Part shown: positions 10,401 to 20,274 of the stretch, piece by piece | Numbering within the stretch: the first letter of the stretch is position 1 | Layout of the letters: every line of letters starts with the position of its first letter | Origin: Planctomycetaceae bacterium | GTDB taxonomy: Bacteria > Planctomycetota > Phycisphaerae > Phycisphaerales > UBA1924 | Direction: 5' to 3' | DNA: 64,000 bases | Assembly (NCBI GenBank): GCA_021294835.1 | Contig: JAJTDF010000003.1 | Span: 25,662 to 89,661 of the forward strand | The notes under the pieces: generated by a model | Databases searched by the model: none | What the model saw: only the letters and a program-made list of their open reading frames with translations | Told to the model about the DNA's origin: nothing | Program-made: the position numbers and the translations under genes

Positions 10401-13400
10401 CCGCAGCCTGGAGCAGCGTCAGGGTGATCTGGTCATCGGCGGTGCCGAAGATCAGGTCAGCGCCCGCACGCCGCTCCACACGCACCAGCGCGGGGCCCGC
10501 GCCGCCGTCGCTGCTCTCGCCGATCAGCACGTCGTCGTTGCTGTCGTCGCCGGTGCCCACGATCCCGTCGGTGCCGGGGTTCAAGTTGGCGATGCCGTCC
10601 GGGCCGACGTTGTACGTGAAGGCGAAGAACGAGTCGCCCGCTATCGCCGGCATGAAGTGAGTCTGCGTGAGCGGGAACTGCGCTGCGCTGCTGATCGGTA
10701 CCGAGGCGGTCGGAGCGCCCAGGCCGTTAGCCAGCGGACGTCCGGCGAAGCCGCTGTTGCGGTCGTCGCTGATGGTGATGGAGAAGTCGTAGCTGCCCGT
10801 CGCCAGCGGCGCCGGAGCCACGTTCACCACGGCCACGTCCAGCAGTGGAGACGGCGTGAACTGCGTCGGCAGGAATGCCGGATTGACATCCGCGGAGGTG
10901 GTACCCAGCGGATCGCGTGAGCCCACGTACAGCACGTACTGACCGGTCTGCTGTACGAGGAAGATCTGGTCGCCGTTGACGTCGCCCGCTTCCGGGTCGC
11001 TCACCGGAAGTGCCTGAAGTGCGCCGGTCGCCGTCGCCAGCTGCCCCGGGCCCTGGCCCGTCGTGTCCATCTTCAGCAGGTTCACCGCTGCCGCCACCGC
11101 GTTGCCGCGGAGGGCGCCCAGCCGGATGATCTGGCCGGCCTGCAGCGTGATCGAATACAGGTCAACATCCGAACCACTCAGGTTCGTCGCGCTGGTGTCG
11201 GGATGATCACCCAGCACGCCTCGCAGCGTGTAAGTGCGGCCCACTGCCGGCAGGGCGCCGGCGCGACCCGAGTCGCTCATCATCACATCCAGGCTGGCCG
11301 GATCGGTGTACGTCACGAGCGTCGGGCCGGCGACCCCGGTGCCCGCGAAGAATCTGTCGCCGACGTCGCCCACCGGCGTCACGAACCGATACCCGTCACC
11401 CGGAAGGCCGTCGGAGTTGCCGTCAATCGTGCCGTCCTGGTTGACTGCTCGCAGAGATGTGGACAGCTCGAACCGGTAAATGCCGGGACCGGCTTGGCTG
11501 GGCCGAGTGTCGAAGCCCGGCGTGTTGTTGATGTTGTTGCGGCTGGTGACAGCCTGGTTGAACACGATGATCGCCGTCCGCGTCGCCTCGTCGTACGACA
11601 CGCGGTAGTCCGGGTCCGAACCGGTGTTGCTGAGCACAAACTCGCGACCGTCGGCACGCACGTCGATGATCGACAGGGCCGACGCCGACGGGTTGGCCGG
11701 ATCGAACAGGCTCAGCGGATTGATCTGCTGGTTGAAGGTGATGCGAGCTGTGTACACCCGGGCGAACTCGGTCACCGTCAGGCTGACCACCTGAATGCCC
11801 GTCGCCACGGTCTCCAGGCGGGTCACGCGGAAGTTGCCCACGCCCTGCCCGTTGGCCAGCGACGTCGAGCCGCTGATCACCGAGGTGACGGTGCCGTTGG
11901 AGATCACGCGGTAGCTCTCGCTCTGCAGCTGAGAGCCGACAATGCCACCGGTGACACGAACGGTGCCGATGGTCGAACGGCCGTCCGAGGCGATGTCGTC
12001 GCGTGTGCCGAGGAAGCCGTCCACGCCGCGGCGTACGCCGGCCGCAACGTCAGACTGGATCATCTGGCCGGTGACCGTCACCGTCGTGATGTTGCCGTTG
12101 GTGGTCACATCGTCAGAGTTGACCGACGTGAACAAGCCGTCCGGGCCAAGGTCGGTGCCGGCGAGGATCGACGACTCGCGCATCACGCCGTTGACCGTGG
12201 TGGTGCGGATGTCATTGCGGGCGGAGACAAGGGCGTTCTCCATGCCTGTCGTCGTGACCGTCGTGAACGACCCGCCGCTGCGCAGCTGCGAGAAGACCAT
12301 CGGACCGGCGATGTTCACCGTCGTCACGTCCCGCAGGATGCTCACCGTGGTGCGGGTCAGGCCGGCGGGCGTGCCGGTGGCCCCCGTGGTACGGATCGTG
12401 CCCGCCGAGCGAGCCTCGATGCGGGCGTTGCCGCCGGATGGAGCGGAAATGCCGCCGGTTGCGTTCAGCGTGCCCAGGTTGCCGCCCACCAGCAGGTTCA
12501 GCCGGTTGGTCGACAGGTTCGGTGCCGCGCGGCCCACGTTGGCCGTCGTCAGGTCACCGCCGACCCGGATGTCGCCGGTGGTCACGGCGCCCCCGGTCAG
12601 GCCCAGCGTGCCCACGTTGCCGTCGACGTAGATGCCCGAGTCGCCGACGAACGGCAGGGCCGTCGTCAGTGTCGTGATCGTCACGTCATCGGAAGTGACC
12701 ACGTCGAAGTTGCTCAACTGGCTCGCCGGGGTCACCGAGCCCGGCTCGATCACCAGACTGCTGACGGTCGCCAGACGGGTCTGGTTAGCGCCGGTGCCGG
12801 CCGGAGCAGTCAGGCTGTTGCGGACGATGATCCGGTTGGTGTTCTGGTCATAGACCGCCGCCACATTCGCACCGGTCAGGCGGATGCGGATCGTTCCGGC
12901 TCCGCCGGGCAGAGTGACCTGCGTGACGGTGCCGTTGATCGGCAGCGCTGTGACGCCCGCGCCCACCGGCAACGCGCCGTTGAAGGCCACCGGCGAGTTC
13001 ACTGTGTTGGTGAATGCCTGCAACACCGAGGCCGCCGCCGAACCCGTCACGTTGGTCAGGCTGGTATCGGCCGCGATCGACACCCGTGCGTTGACCGCGG
13101 TGGAAACCACACCCGACACGCTCACCGTGCCGACCGTCGAGAGCCCTGGCACTGACAGTTCGTTGCTGTCGCCGGACGCATAGACCCCGTCATCGCCCGC
13201 CGTGGTGCCGGCGGTGATCGTCACCGTGTTGGTGCTCAGCGGGGCGGTTGAGTTGCGTCCCGTGATCGTCACGTTGCCCACGCGGCCCGCCTGCAGCGAG
13301 TCCGCATTGGCCCCGGCGCCGCCGGGGCGGCTGTCGGCGCCGAAGTTGGGCGAGAAGTCCGCGTTGCGCGAAGCCACGCCGCCGATGATCGCCAGGCCCT

Positions 13401-16400
13401 GCGCCCGGCCGCCGATGGTCACGGTGTTCACGCCGTCGCCCGCCGCGATGTAGCTCGCGGTGTTTCGAAGAGCCGTCACCGCGTCAGTCTGACTGTCGCT
13501 GAGCAGGTTGCCGGTGATGTTCACGGTCGCCAGCGTGCGGCCGGCGTAGATGCCGACCTCGAACGCCGAACCGGACGCTGTCACCGAGGAAATGTCCAGC
13601 CCGGCCCAGATGCGGGGACCGTCAATACCCGCAGTCGCGACCACGCCCGGAGGCAGTTGGTTGCGGAACGAGTCGCCCGTTACCGGCGTGTTGGATGCCA
13701 AGGTCGGATCGACGCCCAGGTTGCCGAAGGCGCCGCTGCCGGTCACAGCGATAGTGCCGATCGATCCATCGCGGGCGACGACCGAGCCGAACAGGTTGCC
13801 GTTGGTCACACGGACGGTGGTGATGTCGCCGTCGCGGGCCTCAACAGAGTTGCCCAGCGCCGAACGCCGGATCGAGCCGTTGGTGACCGTAACCGTGCCG
13901 ATGCCGCCGGAGTGGCTGAGGATCGACCCGCCGAAGTCGCCCACCACCGTCACGGTGGTGATGCGGCCGAAGGCGACAATCTGCGGATCGCCGATCTGGT
14001 CGGCGGCGCTCGAGCCCGGCAGGGCAAACGGGCGACGCACCGATCCGATGTTCACCGTGCCGATCGTCGACGCCGAACGCACATCCGCATTCAGCTGGGC
14101 CCCCGCCTTGAGCGTGGTGATCTTCCCGTCAACGTCGATCGCGTCCGGCGTGGAAACCACGTCACCCGAAGTGATCAGACGGCGGCCGATGCTGCCCTTG
14201 GCGTCCACCGTGCCCAGGTCGCGGCGAATGCGCAACGTCGCCAGCATGTCGCGGCCGGACCGCAGCGTGTTCAGGTTGCCGTCTGCGGTGTCGGTGGTTT
14301 CGATGCGGCCGCTGATGTCGCCGCTGGTCGTCGAGATCGTGCCGATCGTGCCGGAGGAGAAGATGTTGGCGTCGATCGAGTTGGTCGCCGTGATCGAGCT
14401 GATCCGGCCGTCCGGGCCCTCGGCCGAGATCTGACCGTTGATGATCGACCCGCGCACGGTGATGGTCTCGATCGGACCGGCGATCGTCAGCGTGGAGGAA
14501 CGGATGCTGCCCGATGCCGTCAGCGACCGCAGGCCGCCGGAGATGACCACAGTCGACCGCATGTCATTGGTCACCGTCATCGAGGTGATGCGGTTGTCCA
14601 CGCGGAAGTTCGAGCGGATGATGTCGCGGGCCGACACCGTGCCGGTGATGAAGCCGCCGACGTCCACGATGGCGTCGGAGATCACGCCGACCGAGGAGTT
14701 GGTGACCTGCAGATTGGCCATGTTGCCCGTGGTCTGGATCAGCAACTGACGGAACTCCAGCGGCTCGCCGCCGAGCGTGGAGTTGCGGAAGTTGTCCGCC
14801 GTGATGGTGCCGATGGTGCCCTGCGTGCGGTCGTCCGCCACCGGCTCGATGCTGCGGGCCTCGATGCGCGACGCATCGATGTTGCCGCCCACACGCTGGC
14901 CGTTGGACAGCGCCGAGGTGAAGCGCACGGTGCCGATGTTCTGGCCGTAGATCGTCGATCGGGTCAGGCTCACGCCCGTGCCCGTCACCGTGCCGATGCG
15001 GCCCGCGGGGATCTCGCTGTCGCCGATGTTCAGGTTTGTCTGCGAAGCGCGGGCCGAACGCCACCAGGCGTCGAACGCCGAGGCGCCGATGAACGCGCCG
15101 TCGATCCGGCCCGAGGTGATGTTCACCGAGTTGATGCCCAGCGGAGCCGCCGGCGTGCCCACGCCCGCCGAGATGATCAGACCCGAGATCACCGGGTTGC
15201 GCACCCGCGTGCCGCCCACCACGCTGTTGATCAGCGTGCTGGCCGCGACCGACGCCACCGGGAACGGGCTGTCGCCCGGCCCGATCAGGCCGTCGCCCAC
15301 GTCCACCGTGGTGATGGCCGCCGCGTAGATGTTGCCCACCAGACCGTCGAACCGGTTCTCGGCGGTGGAGTTGTCCGTGTTGGCCACCACCGTGCCCAGC
15401 ACGCCCGTTGCGCCCTGCAGAATCACGTCGCCGATGCTGCCCGAGGCCCGCACCGACACCACGTTGCCGCTCCGGACCACCAGGCCGTCCAGGAACGGAT
15501 CCATCACCGAGCCGAGATCTTCCAGACTGTTGCTTGTCGTGCCGGAATCCCAGTTGATCGGCACCACCACGTCGCTGCCGAAGCGGTTGCCGCCGCCGGC
15601 CACGTTGAATCCGGCCGGATCCACCCCCAGCGCTCCGCCGATGGCGTTCACCAGCCCGCCCGCGTTGCCCACCCGCTGGCCGAAGCGACGGTCGCCGATG
15701 CCCGGCGTATTCGTGCCCTGGCCGGCGTATTCCGTGCTGCCCAGGTTGCCGCGGGTCACCTCAAGGGTGTCCAGCGAGCCCGCGTCGACCATCACAAAGT
15801 CGCCGTTGACGGTGTTGTTGACGATCCGGGCCGCCCCGGTCACGTTCATCCGCAGAACATCGAACTCGGTGCCGGCGGGGCCGGTGAAGGTGATCGTGCC
15901 GGCGCGGGCCGTGCCGCCACCGCCGCCGCCGTCGACCGTGATGTTGATCAGGCCCAGCGCGATCACGCCGGGGGCCACGCCCGTGAAGGTCACGTTGCCG
16001 CCGGCGGGAACCGTGATGTCGATCCGACCGACGGTGATGCCCTGGCTGACATTCACCGGCAGATACCGCAACTGACCGCTGCCGCCCGTCGGCAGCGTCA
16101 CCGTGAAGCTGGCGCCGCTGTCATCCAGGAACACCTGGCTGGTGCCCGAGGGCAGCGGAAGGAAGGCATTCTCGTTCGGCGTCGCACCGCCGGTGCCCAG
16201 CGTCACATTTCCGCCGATCTGCGTGAAGCGGATGTCCGAGCCCGCACCCATCTGGATGGTCGGCTGGAACAGCGCCACGCGGCCGCCGATGATGAACCGG
16301 TCGATCCGCGAGTTGGCGCTGGTGGTGATGGTCACCGCCGGGCCATTCATGTCGTTGGTCGCGGACAGTTCGCCGATGTGGCCCGGCGTGCCGTTGTTGC

Positions 16401-19400
16401 CCGTCCGGATAACCACCGGGCCCGATGCGCCTGGCGTCTTGCGGGGCGTGCCGTTGGTCTGCACGCCGATGCCGCCGGCGAACACCATCGCGCCGATCTG
16501 CCCGCCCACCACGATGTTGCCCGCGTTGAAGTCGCCGTTGCCGGCCGCGAACAGGCCGAAGGCGTTGGTCGCCAGCGTGCCCAGGTTGCCGCCGATGGTC
16601 AGCGAGCCGGACTCAAAGTCGGCGCCGATCAGCACGCCGTGCACGTTGCTCTGAACGTTCACCACCAGACCGCGCATGCTGGCCAGATCGCGGGCGGACT
16701 CGATGGACACCGAGGTGATGCCGTTGGAGAACGCCTGGCTGGAGTCGCCGGCGACAAAGCCCGCGCCCACGCGGATCAGGCCCACGTCGCCCGAGGGCAC
16801 TGTGACCTGCGAACCGACTCGCGAGGTCGAGCCCGAGGAGTACATGCCCAGCGTCGTGGGCAGGTTGCCCGAGATCGTCGCGGTGTAGTCGATCGCCGTG
16901 CCGGTCTGGCCGGTGGCGGTGTCATCGGGGCTGGAGAGCACCAGGAAGTACACGTCCGTCCGCGTCGGCGTGAAGCGGAACCGGGCCGTGGTGATCTCCT
17001 GCGGGGACTGCGCCTGCGGATTGGCGAACGGGAACTGGTGCGTCGCCACCACATTGCCGTTGCGGTCCACCACGCGGGCGTAAACCCGCTCGCGGCTCTG
17101 CGGCTGAGGCGTCGGCGGCGGCGGATCGCGGAACTCGACGTTCAGCACCACTTCCTGGCCGACCCCGGCGGCGAACGCGAACGCGTCAGAGTTGTCCTCG
17201 TCGGTGTTCACGCCGTCACGCAGGCCCAGTCGCCCGTTGATGATCACACCCCGGTTGCCGGCGCCGACGAACTCGGCCCCGGTCAGCAGGTCGTTGCGGT
17301 ACACGCCGGCGCCGAACCACGCCGCCTGTCCCGCCGAGCCGTTGGCCCCCACCACCGCCCCGATGACCTGCCGCTGAGGATCCTGATTCGGCGGATCGAA
17401 GTTGAAGACCTGCTCCAATTCGCCGTACCGCAGGAAGTCCAGCCTCGCCAGCGTCGGATCGTTGATGTTGCCCTCAACGGTGATCGGCGTCGTCGCACGG
17501 CCGCCGATGAGGATCTGGCCAACTGTGCGGCCCACCACAATGGTGTTGCCTGTGGCGACCACCGGGTCGGTCGTCGCCTGAGCACCGGGCAACTGCCAGT
17601 TGCCCAGATCGCCGGCAACCACCAGCGTGCCCAGGTCGCCCCGGACGTCAAGCGAGCCGAGCATCACGCCCACGTCAAAGCGCCGCAGCGTGCCCGCAAC
17701 GGCGCTGGAGCCGAACAGCATGCCGTGGATGGAGACCGAGCCGAGGTTCTGGCCCACGCCGTCCACCGTGCCGGCAAAGATGCCCATCCGCAGCCCCGAG
17801 GGCAGAGCCCGGTCGCCGGGGAGGCCGTCGGTGAAGCGGCCGAACTGGTCGCGGGCATCCTCCAGCAACTGCCCGTTGTAATCCAGCAGAGCCGGCGCCA
17901 CGGCGCGGGCGGTGCCCGTCGGCACCAGTCCGCCGCTGAAGCCGCCCGGGCCCTGGTCCACCCGCACCAGATTGGCGCCCTGACGCACTGACGGCATGAT
18001 CGACGCGAACGCGATCTGCGTGTTCACGTTCGGGTTGACGCCGTGATAGGTCACCGGTGTCCGCGGATCGCGGACATACGGCGAGCCGATGATCACCGAC
18101 CCGGTGCCGATCGGCAGCCCCCCGGGGTTGGTCCCGCCCTGGGCGCCCTGCCCGTTCGGGAAAGCCAGTCCGAAGCCGCCCTGCTGAATGTCCCCGTAGA
18201 TGCCCTGCACGCTGTCGGGCAGCACGAACACGATGTTCTGGTTGGCGTCCTCCTCGACGGTGCCGCCGATGAAGGTGATGCCGCTGGTCGAACTCACGCC
18301 CAGCAGATCCACCCGCCCGATGCCGTCGTTGAAGTCGGGCACGCCGTCGCCGTTGAGGTCGACATTGAGCACCTCGCCGTCACCGCCGTTGCCCAGCGTG
18401 AGGGTGTTCTGCAGGGCCCGTCCGTACGTGTCCTGAACGAACGCGTTGGCGAAGAAGCCGATGACGTTGTCGATCTGGATCTGGTCAGCCGTCGTCGTGA
18501 TCGCCGGCGCGTTGGGGGCCGCCGGGTTCACCGAGGGCTGACGCCGCAAGATCCGCACCGTGTCAAAGCCCTGGTCATTACGGATCATCAACTGCAGGCT
18601 GCCCGCATCACCCGTCGCCTGATTGATGAACTGTGCAGCGAGATTCGGGTCCTGCAGGAACACGTCATCGGTCAGTTCCAGCACCTGGCGACCGTCGGCA
18701 AGCTTGAACGGCACCAGCGTGCCGTTCCGGAACAACTGAATCGACGTGAACTGGTCGAGGCCGTCGGTGCCCGTATTCGGCAGGGTCAGGCCGAAGGCGG
18801 TCATGACGCGGGCCGTCTGCAACTGGCCCGCAGGGGGCATGAACTGCAGATCCACCGTCTGCGTGCCGCCCACGCTGAACGTCAGCGCCTGGTTCTGCGC
18901 TGCGCCGGCGAGCGGGGCAAGCTGGCTGGCGCTCAGACCGAGCGTCGGCACATCATCGGTGTTCCGACGCACCAACAGCCGCGAGCTCAGGCCGTTGCGA
19001 GTCGTCGCCGGGAAGGCGTACACGCCCGTCGAACTGCTCGTCAGGCTCGAGTTGTCGAACTGCTCAAGGCCGAACAGCGAGCGGCCCGAGACCGCCATCT
19101 GAGCGCCGAAGATGCGGGCGTCGACCGTCTGGTTGAACCGCGAGGGCGCAAACACGCCGGAGATGGCGTCGATGAAGATCGTGTCGGTGCCGGCCACCGC
19201 CGCGCCGCCGCCCAGGGTGTTGCGGGTGAACTCGATGGTGTCGAAGAACGCGAACTGATCCTCAGGAGCCCCGCCCTGCGCCGGCGTCGCCCGGCTGATC
19301 ACAATGTCCGACGTCGGCGGATCCGGCACCGGGTTGGCCGTCTGCCGGGCGAAGCGGAACTGCGAGGTGACATCCAGCCCGCGATACAACAGCCGGATGC

Positions 19401-20274
19401 GGGTGGCGCCCGTCTGGATGCCGTTCGCGTCGAAAGTCAGCTGGGCGTCCATGTTGGTGTCGGGCTGACCCGCCACCGTCGCCGTTGAGAGCGTGACCGT
19501 CGCACCGGCCATCGGCCGCTGCCGACCGATGCCGCTGGCGGTCTGCGCAGGGCTGTACCGGCTCGCACCGCCCCCGTTGAGCAGTTCCGGGTTGCTCGTC
19601 GCCGTGCCGTAGCTGAAGCTGACCACCGGCGCGATGTTCACGCCCCCCACGTTCTGCGCCGTCAGTGTGAACCGCACGCCCGCGCCGCTGGACGAGGTGC
19701 CGCCGCCGGCCGGCGGGTTGGTCACCAACGCCGGGGCGTTTCCGCCCGGAGCAGCCGCATAGTTGTAATACCGAAGCCGCAGACGCGACTCGCCCTCAAA
19801 CGCGCCCGCCGCCGGGCCGTTGCCCGACCGCAGGCCCCCCGCCGGCGCCGCGCCCAGCGTGTACTGCGTCACCACCGTGTTCGGCGTGGTCACACCCGCT
19901 GTGCCGGGCTCGTCGTTGAAATCCTCAGCCACGGACTGAAACGGCTGGAACGCCTGAATATCTCGCGACAGCATCGGCACCAGGTAGCCGAACTGCGTCG
20001 TCACACTGGCGCCGTTCGGCACACCCTGACGAGGCAGCGTCACCACGTTGTTGCCGCCGAACACCAGGTTCGTGCCCGGAATCGCCTGTCCGGCCGCCCC
20101 GATCGGCGGCAGGATCGTCGCACCGAACATCAGTTGCCGAGCCTCAAGCTGCTCCAGTGGAGTCGCCGCCTCATCCGTACCCCCCGCTCGGGACAGAAGC
20201 TCGCGTGCATTCGAGGCGGGCTGGGCAGATTGATTCTTCAGCAGATCACCCAGCAGCTTCACGATCGTCTTCAT
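7474..20274 (-). CDS. Giant (~4,266 aa) secreted/surface beta-solenoid-like protein with planctomycete LEPRxLL-like N-terminal motif
   Basis: ORF 7474..20301, start MKTIVKLLGDLL at 20274. N-term ATPLEQLEARQLMFGATILPP, hundreds of short rungs such as IGTVTVTNGSIRRSALG / ITTVRVTNGNLFGSVVA, EF-hand-like DLNGDGVPDFND and Asp-rich GxDxIxGTxDDxI repeats. Confidence 0.85.
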   Translation of the reverse strand: MKTIVKLLGDLLKNQSAQPASNARELLSRAGGTDEAATPLEQLEARQLMFGATILPPIGAAGQAIPGTNLVFGGNNVVTLPRQGVPNGASVTTQFGYLVPMLSRDIQAFQPFQSVAEDFNDEPGTAGVTTPNTVVTQYTLGAAPAGGLRSGNGPAAGAFEGESRLRLRYYNYAAAPGGNAPALVTNPPAGGGTSSSGAGVRFTLTAQNVGGVNIAPVVSFSYGTATSNPELLNGGGASRYSPAQTASGIGRQRPMAGATVTLSTATVAGQPDTNMDAQLTFDANGIQTGATRIRLLYRGLDVTSQFRFARQTANPVPDPPTSDIVISRATPAQGGAPEDQFAFFDTIEFTRNTLGGGAAVAGTDTIFIDAISGVFAPSRFNQTVDARIFGAQMAVSGRSLFGLEQFDNSSLTSSSTGVYAFPATTRNGLSSRLLVRRNTDDVPTLGLSASQLAPLAGAAQNQALTFSVGGTQTVDLQFMPPAGQLQTARVMTAFGLTLPNTGTDGLDQFTSIQLFRNGTLVPFKLADGRQVLELTDDVFLQDPNLAAQFINQATGDAGSLQLMIRNDQGFDTVRILRRQPSVNPAAPNAPAITTTADQIQIDNVIGFFANAFVQDTYGRALQNTLTLGNGGDGEVLNVDLNGDGVPDFNDGIGRVDLLGVSSTSGITFIGGTVEEDANQNIVFVLPDSVQGIYGDIQQGGFGLAFPNGQGAQGGTNPGGLPIGTGSVIIGSPYVRDPRTPVTYHGVNPNVNTQIAFASIMPSVRQGANLVRVDQGPGGFSGGLVPTGTARAVAPALLDYNGQLLEDARDQFGRFTDGLPGDRALPSGLRMGIFAGTVDGVGQNLGSVSIHGMLFGSSAVAGTLRRFDVGVMLGSLDVRGDLGTLVVAGDLGNWQLPGAQATTDPVVATGNTIVVGRTVGQILIGGRATTPITVEGNINDPTLARLDFLRYGELEQVFNFDPPNQDPQRQVIGAVVGANGSAGQAAWFGAGVYRNDLLTGAEFVGAGNRGVIINGRLGLRDGVNTDEDNSDAFAFAAGVGQEVVLNVEFRDPPPPTPQPQSRERVYARVVDRNGNVVATHQFPFANPQAQSPQEITTARFRFTPTRTDVYFLVLSSPDDTATGQTGTAIDYTATISGNLPTTLGMYSSGSTSRVGSQVTVPSGDVGLIRVGAGFVAGDSSQAFSNGITSVSIESARDLASMRGLVVNVQSNVHGVLIGADFESGSLTIGGNLGTLATNAFGLFAAGNGDFNAGNIVVGGQIGAMVFAGGIGVQTNGTPRKTPGASGPVVIRTGNNGTPGHIGELSATNDMNGPAVTITTSANSRIDRFIIGGRVALFQPTIQMGAGSDIRFTQIGGNVTLGTGGATPNENAFLPLPSGTSQVFLDDSGASFTVTLPTGGSGQLRYLPVNVSQGITVGRIDITVPAGGNVTFTGVAPGVIALGLINITVDGGGGGGTARAGTITFTGPAGTEFDVLRMNVTGAARIVNNTVNGDFVMVDAGSLDTLEVTRGNLGSTEYAGQGTNTPGIGDRRFGQRVGNAGGLVNAIGGALGVDPAGFNVAGGGNRFGSDVVVPINWDSGTTSNSLEDLGSVMDPFLDGLVVRSGNVVSVRASGSIGDVILQGATGVLGTVVANTDNSTAENRFDGLVGNIYAAAITTVDVGDGLIGPGDSPFPVASVAASTLINSVVGGTRVRNPVISGLIISAGVGTPAAPLGINSVNITSGRIDGAFIGASAFDAWWRSARASQTNLNIGDSEIPAGRIGTVTGTGVSLTRSTIYGQNIGTVRFTSALSNGQRVGGNIDASRIEARSIEPVADDRTQGTIGTITADNFRNSTLGGEPLEFRQLLIQTTGNMANLQVTNSSVGVISDAIVDVGGFITGTVSARDIIRSNFRVDNRITSMTVTNDMRSTVVISGGLRSLTASGSIRSSTLTIAGPIETITVRGSIINGQISAEGPDGRISSITATNSIDANIFSSGTIGTISTTSGDISGRIETTDTADGNLNTLRSGRDMLATLRIRRDLGTVDAKGSIGRRLITSGDVVSTPDAIDVDGKITTLKAGAQLNADVRSASTIGTVNIGSVRRPFALPGSSAADQIGDPQIVAFGRITTVTVVGDFGGSILSHSGGIGTVTVTNGSIRRSALGNSVEARDGDITTVRVTNGNLFGSVVARDGSIGTIAVTGSGAFGNLGVDPTLASNTPVTGDSFRNQLPPGVVATAGIDGPRIWAGLDISSVTASGSAFEVGIYAGRTLATVNITGNLLSDSQTDAVTALRNTASYIAAGDGVNTVTIGGRAQGLAIIGGVASRNADFSPNFGADSRPGGAGANADSLQAGRVGNVTITGRNSTAPLSTNTVTITAGTTAGDDGVYASGDSNELSVPGLSTVGTVSVSGVVSTAVNARVSIAADTSLTNVTGSAAASVLQAFTNTVNSPVAFNGALPVGAGVTALPINGTVTQVTLPGGAGTIRIRLTGANVAAVYDQNTNRIIVRNSLTAPAGTGANQTRLATVSSLVIEPGSVTPASQLSNFDVVTSDDVTITTLTTALPFVGDSGIYVDGNVGTLGLTGGAVTTGDIRVGGDLTTANVGRAAPNLSTNRLNLLVGGNLGTLNATGGISAPSGGNARIEARSAGTIRTTGATGTPAGLTRTTVSILRDVTTVNIAGPMVFSQLRSGGSFTTVTTTGMENALVSARNDIRTTTVNGVMRESSILAGTDLGPDGLFTSVNSDDVTTNGNITTVTVTGQMIQSDVAAGVRRGVDGFLGTRDDIASDGRSTIGTVRVTGGIVGSQLQSESYRVISNGTVTSVISGSTSLANGQGVGNFRVTRLETVATGIQVVSLTVTEFARVYTARITFNQQINPLSLFDPANPSASALSIIDVRADGREFVLSNTGSDPDYRVSYDEATRTAIIVFNQAVTSRNNINNTPGFDTRPSQAGPGIYRFELSTSLRAVNQDGTIDGNSDGLPGDGYRFVTPVGDVGDRFFAGTGVAGPTLVTYTDPASLDVMMSDSGRAGALPAVGRTYTLRGVLGDHPDTSATNLSGSDVDLYSITLQAGQIIRLGALRGNAVAAAVNLLKMDTTGQGPGQLATATGALQALPVSDPEAGDVNGDQIFLVQQTGQYVLYVGSRDPLGTTSADVNPAFLPTQFTPSPLLDVAVVNVAPAPLATGSYDFSITISDDRNSGFAGRPLANGLGAPTASVPISSAAQFPLTQTHFMPAIAGDSFFAFTYNVGPDGIANLNPGTDGIVGTGDDSNDDVLIGESSDGGAGPALVRVERRAGADLIFGTADDQITLTLLQAAATVAGGNTPANLPGNADFATPASVVTRTASTGPDFQFVLNLGADGVRGLNGGVNDDIIRGTNIGTVITRTAGANNILGDGDDVITSSVNEPAAVPITDAPEASLANFPSLGSTVRTLSSDGSVWTWTLLPGADGIRNAPDPLVGDDIVFGTNGVLSLSFVEGALVSRSTVGLPERDAVVAAPLPYSDLFSDGNIVNVNSSVGAPFDFFLDAGGDRIRGIHNGVNDDVIIGANANNVVVTRTAGPDRIFNTADDIITPDTKVLSTVPAGSVPVPADFDTAGELANGITVASPLGPSVVYRLRQGTVPASSVAGGNTVANLPVPADFGAGVVTRAATVGVNFDFTLNLNGPGGADDTITGDNGLARVTRAAGIDNVLGTNDDVITSVALQHNTAVVGTTGTMNVVRTPGVDGVFGNGDDVITIASASASGIDLVTPPRPNDFAPAGTPTAQLPSVLAGPTATPSITIGEWRFTLDPGANGKFEGNGAGTVRSDDIVRGVSTGGQIIEYRANPTTGRFDGVANGDILTVNGATGEIGGKGAPRETRPDVDVFNLNGGQAILPGTRYRVTLKVQQNGGNFGSQVPEQFELNNQIGLRLRDLRGFVQFGLFERTVADQLANGQLLASPSEIDLLNPTPNRVVGESETTKYGYDANGDYYIEFTVPPSQGSATRPGSFAVYVQGAIQSDYGVEIVQLASISPVPQTRPQNILIETRGAIVNWLETGGRLTNLAAYDPSINGFTGLIGSQSILDYILNGNANRNQPGLIASLNQLFNGTPTSVTNLPANTVRFSANAADFSTERDRTSTVILSGSFEPPAFFNNGTFGATEGSDPFNARRTDQGVVFMPSLNALGNSPSADGVDRFIRQLTYIVGRQVGELLGLRITAPTGLFTIDTDGNPATPDAVVTDTMGDTGNAAALRPIPEVGAQPLPPATTVAGTGPRYLNLSRALAGQGSVNSGTQFFLGQQNSELLLRRIFGVR

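Noticed and set aside
13657-17991. 1444-aa + strand ORF antisense to the giant gene (also 8101..10314, 11203..13155, 18043..19488)
   Set aside because: His/Arg/Gln/Ala-rich composition typical of GC-rich shadow frames; the opposite strand is the coherent giant beta-solenoid ORF.
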